DNA of 64,000 nt, from positions 248,001 to 312,000 of the forward strand of contig JAHUUI010000002.1 of assembly GCA_019218315.1 (NCBI GenBank), written 5' to 3'. The stretch comes from Cardiobacteriaceae bacterium TAE3-ERU3. GTDB lineage: Bacteria; Pseudomonadota; Gammaproteobacteria; Cardiobacteriales; Cardiobacteriaceae. The notes under the pieces were generated by a model that did not search any database, was not told where the DNA came from, and worked only from the letters and a program-made list of their open reading frames with translations. The position numbers were made by a program, and so were the translations under genes. Shown piece after piece: positions 30,202 to 39,827 of the stretch. Numbering within the stretch: position 1 is the stretch's first letter; each line of letters opens with the position of its first letter.

Positions 30202-31425
30202 TTAATGTGCCTGATAGAGTAAGCGTGCGCGGATTGTTCCTTCGATACTCTTAATTTGCTCCAATGCGACGGCCGCATCATTTTGATTCACATCCATTAC
30301 CAAATACCCAATTTCACCTTTGGTGATCAAACTCTGCGCAGAAATGTTGATATCGTGTTCGGCAAACAAGCGGTTAATTGCCGAGAGTACGCCTGGGCGG
30401 TTTTTGTGAATATGCAGAATACGCAGCGTCCCTACCTGACGTGGCAACGCAATTTCCGGGAAATTTACTGCACTAACTGTATAACCGTTGTCGAGAAACT
30501 GGGCAAATTTCTCAGCCACTTCAAGCCCGATATTGGCCTGTGCTTCAACGGTAGAACCACCAATATGTGGCGTCAGAATGACATTATCTAGGCCACGTAA
30601 TGGACTATCTAGCGGTTCATCATTACTTTTTGGCTCAGTAGGGAATACATCTATCGCAGCGCCGCCAAGATGGCCTGAAGAAATTGCCTCAGCGAGGTCG
30701 TCAATTTCCACACAATGCCCACGCGCAGCATTAATCAGTATTGCACCTTTTTTCATCAAGTAAAGCTCGCGTGACTTAATGATGTTTTTGGTGCTTGGGA
30801 GTTGTGGCACGTGGAGAGACACAACGTCCGAGCGTTGCAGCAAGTCATCCATGCTCGATGCAGCTTCAGCATTACCCAGAGGCAATTTGGTCAATACATC
30901 GTAAAAAATAACCTTCATACCCATGCTTTCTGCCAATACTGATACCTGAGTACCGATATTGCCATAGCCAACAATACCCAGCGTTTTCCCACGCGCCTCA
31001 AATGCACCACGTGCCTGCTTCGGCCAGGTGCCGTTATGCACCGCCGCGCTTTTACTCGGCAGCCCGCGCAATAAAGCAATAATTTCACAAATAACTAACT
31101 CAGCTACCGAACGAGTATTGGAATACGGTGCATTAAATACTGGGATGCCGAGTTCTTGCGCCGCATCCACATCCACTTGATTGGTGCCGATACAAAAGCA
31201 ACCAATCGCCTTTAAGTGAGGTGCTTTTTCCAACACTTCACGAGTCAGCTGTGTACGCGAACGAATACCGATGACGTCTGTCTTCTCGAGTTGTTTATCT
31301 AACGCATCACCATCAAGTGCCGTGTCAAGCAGCTCAACTTGGCTAAACCCGGCTTGCTTGAGTGCCGTCACGGCATTTTCATGGATGTTTTCAAGCAAGG
31401 TGATATGCACGGCTTTGTTATTCAT
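30202..31425 (-). CDS. serA: D-3-phosphoglycerate dehydrogenase
   Basis: First step of serine biosynthesis. A 2-hydroxyacid dehydrogenase core carries the NAD motif LGIVGYGNIGTQVSVLAESMG, with catalytic Arg, Glu and His in NAARGHCVE, FPTEP and LTPHIGGSTVEAQ. A C-terminal ACT domain follows from about residue 335 (LHIHKNRPGVLSAINRLF), typical of serine-inhibited enzymes. The start at 31425 (MNNKAVHITLLENIH) is supported by GAGG nine bases upstream; the in-frame ATG at 31440 has no space for a ribosome site. The 407-residue length matches E. coli SerA (410). Confidence 0.96.
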   Translation of the reverse strand: MNNKAVHITLLENIHENAVTALKQAGFSQVELLDTALDGDALDKQLEKTDVIGIRSRTQLTREVLEKAPHLKAIGCFCIGTNQVDVDAAQELGIPVFNAPYSNTRSVAELVICEIIALLRGLPSKSAAVHNGTWPKQARGAFEARGKTLGIVGYGNIGTQVSVLAESMGMKVIFYDVLTKLPLGNAEAASSMDDLLQRSDVVSLHVPQLPSTKNIIKSRELYLMKKGAILINAARGHCVEIDDLAEAISSGHLGGAAIDVFPTEPKSNDEPLDSPLRGLDNVILTPHIGGSTVEAQANIGLEVAEKFAQFLDNGYTVSAVNFPEIALPRQVGTLRILHIHKNRPGVLSAINRLFAEHDINISAQSLITKGEIGYLVMDVNQNDAAVALEQIKSIEGTIRARLLYQAH

Positions 31426-31436
31426 ACTGACATTCC

Positions 31437-32186
31437 TCAATGTGATAAATCGTTAGCCCTCTGCGGGCGGATAAAACTTGCAATACGGCCAGATAATGCA
31501 CCGTCGCGGCGATGGGAAAAATAACCGGCATCTGCAAATGTACAAATACCAGCATCAAAAATACGCGCGCTATCAATACCCGATGCGCTTAGCTGCGCAC
31601 CGGCAATAGCGGCAATATCAGCTTGCCAATGCCCTACTTTTCCTGCACTGAAAAAAGCACTGTATTTGCTATCAAGCGCGATAAAGCGGTCGCGAAAAGC
31701 ATCATCAACTTCATAACTCGCCTGCCGGATACACGGCCCAATCCATGCGTAAAGTGTCTCTGCCGAGCTGTGCATTTGCTCAATAGTTGCGCCGATAATC
31801 CCTTGATAAAGCCCTTGCCAACCAGCATGGATTGCAGCGACCTCACTCCCTTCTGCATTCGTAAGCAGGATAGGAACGCAGTCCGCTGTTAACACTACCG
31901 GCATAAAAGCTGGATCTCGACTGATCACAGCATCTGCTTCAATGCCTGGCTGATAGGTTTCTTGATCAACTACTGTTGCAGAGTGCGTCTGCGTCAGCCA
32001 CATCGGCGTCACATTTTCAATATCGAGAATGGCTAACCACGCTTGGCGATTGGCCTCCACAACCATGCGATCACAAGAAATATGGCGCGCCAAATTGAAA
32101 CCATTATCAGCGTGTGGATGATCTGTACGGGTAGTACCGCTGAGCAGTGACAATGGCCAGTTTGCTTGTGTGTATAAATCATTCAT
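31437..32186 (-). CDS. pgeF: Peptidoglycan editing factor PgeF (multicopper polyphenol oxidase/laccase fold)
   Basis: YfiH/PgeF proteins remove wrongly incorporated L-Ser-containing peptidoglycan precursors (family knowledge from E. coli). The metal-site residues of the fold are visible: His in TQTHSATVVD, Cys in VLTADCVPILL and His in AAIHAGWQGL. The N-terminal FNLARHISCD and the C-terminal FSHRRDGALSGRIASFI are also typical. Length 249 is normal. It starts the pgeF-serA-sixA group, 11 bases before serA, and diverges from the tRNA-Pro gene. Confidence 0.9.
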   Translation of the reverse strand: MNDLYTQANWPLSLLSGTTRTDHPHADNGFNLARHISCDRMVVEANRQAWLAILDIENVTPMWLTQTHSATVVDQETYQPGIEADAVISRDPAFMPVVLTADCVPILLTNAEGSEVAAIHAGWQGLYQGIIGATIEQMHSSAETLYAWIGPCIRQASYEVDDAFRDRFIALDSKYSAFFSAGKVGHWQADIAAIAGAQLSASGIDSARIFDAGICTFADAGYFSHRRDGALSGRIASFIRPQRANDLSH

Positions 32187-32205
32187 ATTAGCGCTTCGAT
32201 CAGGG

Positions 32206-32235
32206 TTGGTTTTTTAGCGACGCTTGATATATAAT
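32206..32235 (+). promoter_or_regulatory. Promoter of tRNA-Pro
   Basis: TTGGTT at 32206-32211 and a perfect TATAAT at 32230-32235 are separated by 18 bases. The discriminator after the -10 is GCGCCGCC, the GC-rich type associated with stringent control of stable RNA genes (family knowledge). Confidence 0.7.
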
Positions 32236-32249
32236 GCGCCGCCTTGGTT

Positions 32250-32326
32250 CGGGGTGTAGCGCAGCCTGGTAGCGCACTTGCATGGGGTGCAAGGGGTCGC
32301 AGGTTCAAATCCTGTCTCCCCGACCA
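32250..32326 (+). tRNA. tRNA-Pro (GGG anticodon)
   Basis: A 77-base cloverleaf with the 3' CCA encoded. The acceptor ends CGGGG... and ...CCCCG pair, the D-arm is GCGCAGCCTGGTAGCGC, and the T-arm contains GGTTCAAATCC. The anticodon stem CTTGC/GCAAG encloses the loop ATGGGGT, giving anticodon GGG at 32284-32286, which reads CCC/CCU proline codons. The overall sequence resembles E. coli proL. It has its own promoter. Confidence 0.97.
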
Positions 32327-32402
32327 TTTTCCACTCTTCGCCTCTCGACTGTTAATCCCATTTCTATATTTAGCCAGTTTCATGGCGACTTTCATCCCAC
32401 TT

Positions 32403-33374
32403 CTACGCTGTTCTTCGCGTCGCCTGACCACACAATGAAATCAATGCTGTCTTATATTCGCTATCAGCAAATGGAGAAAGTGCGGTTACCGCATCGTCTG
32501 CGAGTTTTTGCGCGGCTTGCTTAGTATAATCAAGCGCATCTGTTTTGCCGATCAAAGTGATTACTTCATCTATCGCCTCGCGATCACCCTGCTCAATAAT
32601 TTCACGCATTCTTGCTCTACCTGCATCATCGAGTTGGCTCATGGCACGAATAATCGGCAACGTTGGTTTACCTTCAGCCAAATCATCACCCAATGACTTG
32701 CCAATCGTCTCAGCATCGCCAGTGTAGTCAAGGATGTCATCCATAATCTGAAACGCCATGCCAAGCTTGCGCCCGTATTCTGCCAAGGCCTCGACCATAT
32801 CATCACCAACTTTAGCAAGCTGCGCCGCCACTCGGCATGCTGCTGCGAACAAGACGGCAGTCTTTAACTCAATAACGCGGTAATAGCGCTCTTCATCAAC
32901 ATCTGGATCATGAACGTTACTCAGCTGCATCACCTCTCCGGCTGCAATCTGATTTGTTGCATCAGCCATTGTTTCCAAAATAGCAAACTCTCCAGTGCGC
33001 ACCATCAATTGAAAAGCCCGCGTATAGAGAAAATCGCCAACCAATACACTGGCCGCATTGCCAAAAGCAATATTTGCAGCTTCCTGACCTCGGCGCAGCT
33101 CAGATTCATCGACGACATCATCATGCAGCAAAGTGGCATTATGGATAAATTCAATAAAGGCAGCTGCGAGAATATCGTCCTCACCCTCGTATTGACACAA
33201 ACCACTAGCAAGCAAGGTCAGTACAGGTCGGAAACGTTTCCCACCGTTGCCAATTGCATAGGCCATGACCAGCTCGGCAAGCGGTACTTCCGAATACATT
33301 TCACGACGCATCAGCGCCTCTGCCGCTTCCAACTTATCCGCGACCAACGCCCGGATATCGGCCTCACTCGTCAT
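32403..33374 (-). CDS. ispB: Octaprenyl diphosphate synthase (trans-isoprenyl diphosphate synthase)
   Basis: Builds the long isoprenoid side chain of ubiquinone and menaquinone. The first aspartate-rich motif is LLHDDVVDESELRRG and the second QIMDDILDYTG; GNGGKRFRPVLTLLASG carries the allylic-substrate Lys and Arg. The ATG at 33374 has a perfect AGGAGG 5 bases upstream, giving 323 residues, exactly the length of E. coli IspB. The C8 chain length (ubiquinone-8) is inferred from that similarity. It is convergent with the tRNA gene. Confidence 0.92.
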   Translation of the reverse strand: MTSEADIRALVADKLEAAEALMRREMYSEVPLAELVMAYAIGNGGKRFRPVLTLLASGLCQYEGEDDILAAAFIEFIHNATLLHDDVVDESELRRGQEAANIAFGNAASVLVGDFLYTRAFQLMVRTGEFAILETMADATNQIAAGEVMQLSNVHDPDVDEERYYRVIELKTAVLFAAACRVAAQLAKVGDDMVEALAEYGRKLGMAFQIMDDILDYTGDAETIGKSLGDDLAEGKPTLPIIRAMSQLDDAGRARMREIIEQGDREAIDEVITLIGKTDALDYTKQAAQKLADDAVTALSPFADSEYKTALISLCGQATRRTA

Positions 33375-33449
33375 CGTGCCTCCTGATTGACCACAAAGCC
33401 CAGTATTGTAACCGATCAATGCCACATACGCAGCACAGTGAATAATGAT

Positions 33450-33836
33450 TTATAGTGCTGAAAAGAACAGGATCAAAATACAGACCATGCCAAAGCCCCA
33501 AACTGTCGAGCGCAGCATAGCCAGATCTTTGATATAGCACAAAATATACACAAAGCGACTAAGCAAAAACAATCCGGCAAAAAGATTGGTTGTTCCCAAT
33601 GAAGCATTACCGCTAAATTGCGCCAGTAGCACCACAAAAGCAAAAGGTGCGAAAATCTCATAGCTATTCTGCTGTGCGGCATTAGCCCTCGCCACAACGC
33701 CTTCAGCACGAGCAAAAAAGCCTCGCGGATCGTGGTTGGCTTTCATCGTTAGGCCGCCACCTTTGTATTTTCCGTAAACGGCACAAAGCCAAGGAAGAAA
33801 CATCGCTATCAACACACACCAATTTGCAAAGATCAC
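33450..33836 (-). CDS. MAPEG family membrane protein
   Basis: A 128-residue protein with four hydrophobic segments (about 3-21, 60-78, 82-100 and 108-127). A conserved polar loop, RANAAQQNSYEIFAPFAFVV, resembles the RA.AN..E..P motif of MAPEG (microsomal glutathione transferase-like) proteins. Bacterial members are mostly uncharacterised and some have glutathione-dependent peroxidase or transferase activity. It follows the SLC13 permease gene by 14 bases and may be co-transcribed with it. Confidence 0.8.
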   Translation of the reverse strand: MIFANWCVLIAMFLPWLCAVYGKYKGGGLTMKANHDPRGFFARAEGVVARANAAQQNSYEIFAPFAFVVLLAQFSGNASLGTTNLFAGLFLLSRFVYILCYIKDLAMLRSTVWGFGMVCILILFFSAL

Positions 33837-33850
33837 CTTACGTCCTCACT

Positions 33851-35638
33851 TTAAACGGGGAAACACCACAAAATGACTGGAATCGTCACGACCAAAACCA
33901 AAATAGACAATGGCAATCCCATACGCCAATAATCACCGAACTGGTAGCCTCCCGGAGACATAACCAACGTATTGGACTGATGCCCTATAGGCGTCAGGAA
34001 AGCTGATGAAGAAGCCACGGCAACGGCCATCAGCAATGGTTCAGGCGAGTAATCCATCCCTTCTGCAAGCTTGAGCGCAATTGGCGCAGCAAGAATTACC
34101 GCTGCAGCGTTATTGATGATATTGGTCAGGACCATAATGGTCGACATCAAAACAATCAGCATCATTGCCGGGCTCATATCAGCGGCAATCGACAATATTG
34201 CGTTGGCAATCAGCTCAGATCCACCACTGCTTTGCAACGCTCCACCAACAGGGATCATCGCCGCGAGCAGGACAATCACGCTCATATCGACGTTTTTATA
34301 AATTTCACCCGGATGAATAATACCGGCCAAGACCATTAACAGTGCGGCGCCAACCAAAGCTACTTCAGCGGGTAAAATTCCAAAAGTAATCAAACCCAAT
34401 GCACCAAAGAATATCATGCTGGTCAATGCCACTTTCTTGGGCTTGCCAATGCTGATACTGCGCGAGGCAAGCGGCAAACAGCCAAGCTCCTTGATGGTGC
34501 CGGGCAGGCGATGTGCTCGCCCCTGAATCAAGAGAATATCACCTTGCATAAAGCGGATGCGTGACAGGCGTTGGCGCAAGCGCTGACCTCGCCGTGCCAC
34601 AGCCAAAACGTTGATGCCGAATGCCTCACGCACGCTTAGGCGCGTCAAGGAACTGCCGATCAACATTGAGCCAGGGGTAATAATCACTTCAGCCATTTTG
34701 ACATTGCGCTTATTGCGCTCGCCATCTTCCTCTTCGTGAGGTACGTGCTCAGTCAAAGCCAGGCCAGTTTTGTCCAACAAGATTTTAAGGCTATCCGAGC
34801 TAGCCTCAATCATTAAAATATCGCCGTTGTGCAATACTTCAAACGTCGAGGGTAATGGTCTGCGCTTATTGCTCCGCACCAAAGCGACAACGCTAATATC
34901 CGCTTCATCTTCAATCGCAGAGATCAAATCATGCAATGTCCGCCCGGCGAAATCACAACCTTCAGGCAATATGACCTCAGTCAAATAGCTATCGATAGCA
35001 AATAAATCTTCATCTTTGCTCACCTCGGCACGTACCGGAATCAAGCGCCAGCCGATCAAGGTAATGAATACGATACCGGCGAGTGTTGCTGCAACCCCAA
35101 CAGGTGAAAAATCAAACATTGAGAACGACTCACCCGTCGCTTGACGCATGTATCCGGCAATAATGATGTTTGGTGGTGTGCCAATCATGGTCTGCATTCC
35201 GCCGAGCAGTGACCCGAATGCAATCGGCATCAACAGCAAACTTGGTGAACGGTCTGACTTACGCGCCAACCAAATTGCAACTGGCATAATTAGTGCCAAA
35301 GCGCCAACGTTATTCATAAATGCAGAACACACTGCGACCAGGGATGTTAGCGTAAATATCTGTACTAACAGGTTGTCACCAACCTTGGTCAGTAAACGAG
35401 CCAGTACATCAACCACCCCTGCATTGGTCGCAGCAAAGCTGAGTATCAGGACTGCAGCTACGGTGATAACAGCTGGATGTCCAAAGCCGGAAAAGACTTC
35501 ATTTGCAGGGACGACGCCAGTCAACGCACAAGCGAGCAACGCCATTAATGCGACAAGATCATAGCGCCAGCGATCCCAGACAAACAACACCAGTGTTGTG
35601 CCAATAATCAGGAAAACAATAATTTGATCTATCGTCAT
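33851..35638 (-). CDS. SLC13/DASS-type permease with two RCK-C (TrkA-C) domains
   Basis: An inner-membrane transporter of about 595 residues. Two blocks of hydrophobic helices (about 1-190 and 385-595) flank a cytoplasmic part with two TrkA-C-like domains (TLHDLISAIEDEADISVVALVR and SLTRLSVREAFGINVLAVARRG). Transport motifs include NNVGALALIMPVAIW, TPPNIIIAGYM and, in the second half, NIINNAAAVILAAPIAL and SSSAFLTPIGHQSNTLVM. Relatives move dicarboxylates, sulfate or other anions with sodium; the substrate is not predictable. The ATG at 35638 is preferred over an upstream TTG although no clear Shine-Dalgarno is visible. Confidence 0.85.
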   Translation of the reverse strand: MTIDQIIVFLIIGTTLVLFVWDRWRYDLVALMALLACALTGVVPANEVFSGFGHPAVITVAAVLILSFAATNAGVVDVLARLLTKVGDNLLVQIFTLTSLVAVCSAFMNNVGALALIMPVAIWLARKSDRSPSLLLMPIAFGSLLGGMQTMIGTPPNIIIAGYMRQATGESFSMFDFSPVGVAATLAGIVFITLIGWRLIPVRAEVSKDEDLFAIDSYLTEVILPEGCDFAGRTLHDLISAIEDEADISVVALVRSNKRRPLPSTFEVLHNGDILMIEASSDSLKILLDKTGLALTEHVPHEEEDGERNKRNVKMAEVIITPGSMLIGSSLTRLSVREAFGINVLAVARRGQRLRQRLSRIRFMQGDILLIQGRAHRLPGTIKELGCLPLASRSISIGKPKKVALTSMIFFGALGLITFGILPAEVALVGAALLMVLAGIIHPGEIYKNVDMSVIVLLAAMIPVGGALQSSGGSELIANAILSIAADMSPAMMLIVLMSTIMVLTNIINNAAAVILAAPIALKLAEGMDYSPEPLLMAVAVASSSAFLTPIGHQSNTLVMSPGGYQFGDYWRMGLPLSILVLVVTIPVILWCFPV

Positions 35639-35732
35639 AAGTAGTGGTTCATACGGCGGTGAATAAAATAATGGCAAACAGTATGACCGAGCAACGATAT
35701 TTTTTCCATGTACAATTTATCCCCTGTACTGC

Positions 35733-37427
35733 TCAGTACGGCGAACCATTAGCGATTTCAATTTCTTCAATCAGCAAATTGAGCCGCTCATCCCCATGAA
35801 AACGGCTAACTTGTAAAGCATAGACAGCACGCACTCGAGTACCAGGTGCGTAATCCACATTATGGAAGAACCACATAGCTTGAAGAACACGCCCACTACC
35901 CGGCTCACGAAGTGTTAGGCGGCTATGATTAGCGCCAAGACAGCGGCAATTGATGATATCAAAAACATTACAGAACGTCGGTGCAGGGAGCTGTTGACCC
36001 CAAGGCTCCAGATGCTCGAGATAATTTGCCCACTGAACATTGAGCAAATCTGGTGCCAGCTCTCCATCAATGTAGTGAAATTGCTGTGGTATGGCCGTCA
36101 CCTGATTGCTATAGGCTTTTTCTAGCGCCAGCAGCAAAGCAGGATAAGCATCTGGTTGCACACTGAACCCCGCCGCCATCGCATGCCCACCATGCTTTAA
36201 TGTACCGGCCGGCAGGATCGTCGCTGCTTCGTCAAGCAATGCTTTGACGTTGATCCCCGCAACTGAGCGCATTGATGCTTTAATCCATGCGCCATCTTCA
36301 CTTAAAGTTGCAATCAATGCCGGGCGATTCAGCTGCGCTTTGAGGCGGCCAGCCACGATACCAATCACGCCCTCATGCCAATCAGGTCGATACGCACTGG
36401 CAATTGCACGGGTCGTATCGACCATAGAGAGTGCATCGTGCAAGATGTCATTTTCAAGCGTCTTACGCGCTCGATTAAGCGCATCAAAATCAGCGGCAAA
36501 ATCATGCGCTGTCTGCCAGTCATCACTGAGTAAAAGTGCGACCCCATCGCGCATATCACCAAGGCGACCGGCTGCATTCAGGCGTGGTGCGATAGCAAAG
36601 GCAATATCTTGAGCCGTTAGGTGCGCGGCTTGTACATTGGCAACTGCGGCAAGAGCAAGTAACCCGGGATTACCTTGACGCGAACGAAGGCGCTGTAAAC
36701 CATAGTGAACCAGTATGCGGTTATTGCGCGACAGCGGCACCAGATCAGCAATTGTCGCTAAAGCGACTAAATCAAAATAATCGGTCAAATTCAGTCCATC
36801 GGGCCACTGACCATCATTAACAAGGCTACGACGCAACGCAAACAGAACATAAAGTGCGACGCCTGCGCCACATAGACTACGCTCACCAAAGCCACAATCC
36901 TCACGCTGAGGGTTAACCACTGCGCATGCGACGGGGAAAGCTTCGCCCGGTAAATGGTGATCGGTAATGATTAAATCCACCTCGTGTGCGGCCAACCATT
37001 CGGCTGCTTCAAAACTCTGAATACCGTTATCAACTGTAATCAACAAGTCTGGCAAGCTTGGCAGCGCATTCAATCCAGCAACACTCAGCCCATAACCATG
37101 CGCCTTACGATCGGGTATAAACCAGTCGACCCTGCCACCAAGGCGGCGCAAAACGCGCACCATTAATGCCGTGGAGCAAGCGCCATCTACGTCATAATCA
37201 CCAAAAATCAAAATACGCTGCTGATTGTCTAGTGCCTGACGGATACGCGCCACAGCTTGATCCAAATCAGCCATATCGTGTGGTGCCGCCAGAGAGGCCA
37301 ATCGTTTGTCATATTCATCAGGGCTAGCCAGCCGCGCTGCATAGATACGCTTGACCAAAGGGTGCCAGTCAGCCGGCAGCCGCGCAGGATCGAACTGCGC
37401 GGGGCGTTCACGAATCACAGAAGACAT
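35733..37427 (-). CDS. recJ: Single-stranded-DNA-specific exonuclease RecJ
   Basis: 5'-3' ssDNA exonuclease in recombination and mismatch repair. The DHH phosphoesterase motifs are visible: ILIFGDYDVDGACSTALM, LLITVDNGIQSFEAAEWL and IITDHHLPGEAFPVACAVVNP. The DHHA1 region with GGHAMAAGFSV lies near residue 400, followed by an OB-like C-terminal part. Its 564 residues are close to E. coli RecJ (577). It lies 11 bases after hom and shares its direction. Confidence 0.96.
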   Translation of the reverse strand: MSSVIRERPAQFDPARLPADWHPLVKRIYAARLASPDEYDKRLASLAAPHDMADLDQAVARIRQALDNQQRILIFGDYDVDGACSTALMVRVLRRLGGRVDWFIPDRKAHGYGLSVAGLNALPSLPDLLITVDNGIQSFEAAEWLAAHEVDLIITDHHLPGEAFPVACAVVNPQREDCGFGERSLCGAGVALYVLFALRRSLVNDGQWPDGLNLTDYFDLVALATIADLVPLSRNNRILVHYGLQRLRSRQGNPGLLALAAVANVQAAHLTAQDIAFAIAPRLNAAGRLGDMRDGVALLLSDDWQTAHDFAADFDALNRARKTLENDILHDALSMVDTTRAIASAYRPDWHEGVIGIVAGRLKAQLNRPALIATLSEDGAWIKASMRSVAGINVKALLDEAATILPAGTLKHGGHAMAAGFSVQPDAYPALLLALEKAYSNQVTAIPQQFHYIDGELAPDLLNVQWANYLEHLEPWGQQLPAPTFCNVFDIINCRCLGANHSRLTLREPGSGRVLQAMWFFHNVDYAPGTRVRAVYALQVSRFHGDERLNLLIEEIEIANGSPY

Positions 37428-37438
37428 GAAAGCAGTAA

Positions 37439-38749
37439 TTACTCGATGTCTTCAACGCGCAAGCGCTTGATTTCACCACGCATACAATCCAGCTTGGCTA
37501 TTTCCGCCAAAGCAGCATTGAAGCGACGTTCTTCGATCTTTTCAGTGAGGAAAATCAGTGGTACATGGTTCGCTTCACGCAAGGCACTCTTTTGTATCAT
37601 TGAGCGGATAGAAATACCGTGATTAGCCAAAATACGTGTAATATCGGCAACCACCCCACTTCGGTCTTCGACCAGTAGCGACAAATAATACGCACTGACG
37701 AAATCATCAGACGGCAATACCGGCAATTCGTTCTCTTCAAATACGGTATTGAACCCAAATTCTGCCAAACGATCGCTCTGATCAAGGTTTAGCTCACGAA
37801 CTACGTCGATCAGATCCGCCACGACAGCTGAAGCTGTCGGCAATTTACCGGCGCCCGGACCGTAATGCAGGCTGTTGCCAATCGCATTCCCTTTGACCTG
37901 CACCGCATTCATTACCCCGTTAACACTCGAAAGAAGGGCATGCTTGGGAATTAAAGTCGGATGGACGCGAATTTCCACACCATCCTCACGCCGCACAGCC
38001 AAACCAAGGTGCTTGATGGCATAACCCAGCTCATCGGCAATATCGATATCGAGTGGCGTCACATTGGTGATGCCTTCCACATACGTCTTATCAAATTGCA
38101 ACGGAATACCAAATGCAATTGACGCCAAGATGGTGATTTTATGCGCTGCGTCAATACCTTCAACGTCATAAGTCGGATCAGCTTCCGCATAACCAAGCTT
38201 TTGGGCTTCGGCAAGCACATCAGCAAAATTGCGCCCTTTTTGCGTCATCTCACTAAGAATAAAGTTGCCAGTGCCATTGATTATGCCTGCAACTTCGCTG
38301 ATCTCATTACCGCTCATGCCCTCACGCAGAACCTTAATAATCGGAATTCCACCAGCTACTGCGGCTTCATAAGCCAACTCCAGCCCCTGCTCACGTGATT
38401 TGGCAAAAAGCGCCTGCCCATGCTTGGCAATCAAAGCCTTATTTGCGGTAACGACATGCTTGCCATGATCAAGTGCGGCTTCAATTAAAGACTTGGCCGC
38501 ATCTTCACCACCAGCCAATTCCAGCACAATGTCAATCTTGGGATCGGTCGCAAGTGCCATGCTGTCAGTCGTACAGATAAATGGCAATGTAGTGGTATCC
38601 TCACCAGCCCATGAACGTCGTGCGACCTGCGTCACGTGCAAGCGATAACCACAGCGCCGCTCAATTTCAGCTGCATTTTTTGCCAGTACCTCGATAACGC
38701 CTTTACCAACTGTTCCGTAGCCAATCACGCCAATCGCAACTTCTTTCAC
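37439..38749 (-). CDS. hom: Homoserine dehydrogenase
   Basis: NAD(P)-dependent reduction of aspartate semialdehyde to homoserine for threonine and methionine. The N-terminal Rossmann motif is IGVIGYGTVGKGVIEVL. Catalytic and substrate regions are VVTANKALIAKHG, GGIPIIKVLREG, GIINGTGNFILSEM and KLGYAEADPTYDVEGIDAAHK. A C-terminal ACT domain begins around residue 350. It is a monofunctional enzyme, without aspartate kinase. I chose the GTG at 38749, with AGGTG upstream and homology starting there; the first codons after the ATG at 38800 look non-coding. The product is about 436 residues. Confidence 0.95.
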   Translation of the reverse strand: MKEVAIGVIGYGTVGKGVIEVLAKNAAEIERRCGYRLHVTQVARRSWAGEDTTTLPFICTTDSMALATDPKIDIVLELAGGEDAAKSLIEAALDHGKHVVTANKALIAKHGQALFAKSREQGLELAYEAAVAGGIPIIKVLREGMSGNEISEVAGIINGTGNFILSEMTQKGRNFADVLAEAQKLGYAEADPTYDVEGIDAAHKITILASIAFGIPLQFDKTYVEGITNVTPLDIDIADELGYAIKHLGLAVRREDGVEIRVHPTLIPKHALLSSVNGVMNAVQVKGNAIGNSLHYGPGAGKLPTASAVVADLIDVVRELNLDQSDRLAEFGFNTVFEENELPVLPSDDFVSAYYLSLLVEDRSGVVADITRILANHGISIRSMIQKSALREANHVPLIFLTEKIEERRFNAALAEIAKLDCMRGEIKRLRVEDIE

Positions 38750-38852
38750 ATTGCACCTGTCTTTAATTAAAACAAGCGAGAAGTATAGCCCAATAAACAC
38801 ACAAAATCACAATGCAATATCAGCATACACTCACGGACTCACAATCAGCGTA

Positions 38853-39827
38853 TCAATCAATACCACATTGCTTTAAATAGTCACGTTGCTCAACACTCAA
38901 GTCCGCAACAGGCACTTTACCCCCTCCACCGGGGATTTCAACGATATAGGCCGGCAATGCAATACCGGATAAACGTGCACGTAAAGCTTGATGAATAGCG
39001 AGTCCTTCGGCAAGCGTTAGGCGAAAATGATTACTACCACGCGCCAAGTCAAGGTGATGGAGGTAATACGGACTAACACCGGCATCGAGCAAAGCATTAC
39101 ATAGATCAGCCAGAGCCACCACACTGTCGTTGACACCACGCAGCAGTACCGTTTGTGAAAACAGCAATACGCCGATATTGCGCAATGCAGCAATGGCTTC
39201 TATTGCCTTTCCGCTCAATTCATTGGCGTGGTTAATGTGTAGCACAACACATACTCTTTGCTTTTGCTGGCTCAGTAGGCTCAGCAGTCGCGCATCTATT
39301 TTTTCTGGCGCAACAACCGGGATACGTGTGTGAATACGCAAGCGGCGAATATGGCTATAGCCATTGAGGGGGGTGATGAACTTCGGCAGCTGTGCCGCAC
39401 TCATATTGAGCGGATCACCACCACTTAATATGACTTCCTCAACCTGCTGGTTGGCTGCAATATAGGCCAAAGCAGCATCACGCTCGGCTGCTGTGAGTGC
39501 CCTACCATTCCGCCCAATGTGCTCCTTGCGAAAACAAAAGCGACAATAAACGGCACAAGTGGGCGCCATTAACCACAGAACGCGATTATCGTAGCGATGA
39601 ACCAAACCAGCTACTGGCGAATGTCGCTCATCACCAATGGGATCATTTAATTCAGCTGGCAGAATAGACAGCTCACGCGCATCTGGCACAAATTGTGCCG
39701 CAATGGGATCATGCTCTGGTTCAGTTGTGTGCATTTGTGAGAGCATTGCCGGCGTTACAGCATATTGATAGTGATCAAGGACGGCCAGCTGTTCGTCCGT
39801 CCATGGCATCAATTGTGAACCGCTCAT
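38853..39827 (-). CDS. epmB: EF-P beta-lysylation protein EpmB (lysine 2,3-aminomutase family)
   Basis: Radical-SAM, PLP-dependent enzyme that makes (R)-beta-lysine for modification of elongation factor P. The cluster motif CxxxCxxC is CAVYCRFC in the stretch PTCAVYCRFCFRKEHIG. VILSGGDPLNM and the C-terminal PAYIVEIPGGGGKVP, which lies near the PLP site, are typical. Length 324 fits EpmB (E. coli 342) rather than the longer KamA. In many genomes epmB is next to efp; here it ends a run of overlapping genes, and its ATG overlaps the stop of the membrane protein upstream (TAATG). Confidence 0.9.
   Translation of the reverse strand: MSGSQLMPWTDEQLAVLDHYQYAVTPAMLSQMHTTEPEHDPIAAQFVPDARELSILPAELNDPIGDERHSPVAGLVHRYDNRVLWLMAPTCAVYCRFCFRKEHIGRNGRALTAAERDAALAYIAANQQVEEVILSGGDPLNMSAAQLPKFITPLNGYSHIRRLRIHTRIPVVAPEKIDARLLSLLSQQKQRVCVVLHINHANELSGKAIEAIAALRNIGVLLFSQTVLLRGVNDSVVALADLCNALLDAGVSPYYLHHLDLARGSNHFRLTLAEGLAIHQALRARLSGIALPAYIVEIPGGGGKVPVADLSVEQRDYLKQCGID

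Noticed and set aside
32183-32438. Two overlapping ORFs, one on each strand, including RQDLNLRPLAPHASALPG and GVAQPGSALAWGARG
   Set aside because: Both are translations of the tRNA-Pro gene and its antisense. This peptide pair is a well-known spurious annotation.
32478-32486. AAGTGCGGT, identical to the Pasteurellaceae uptake-signal core
   Set aside because: I noticed only one copy, within ispB. A real uptake signal would occur many times in 64 kb.
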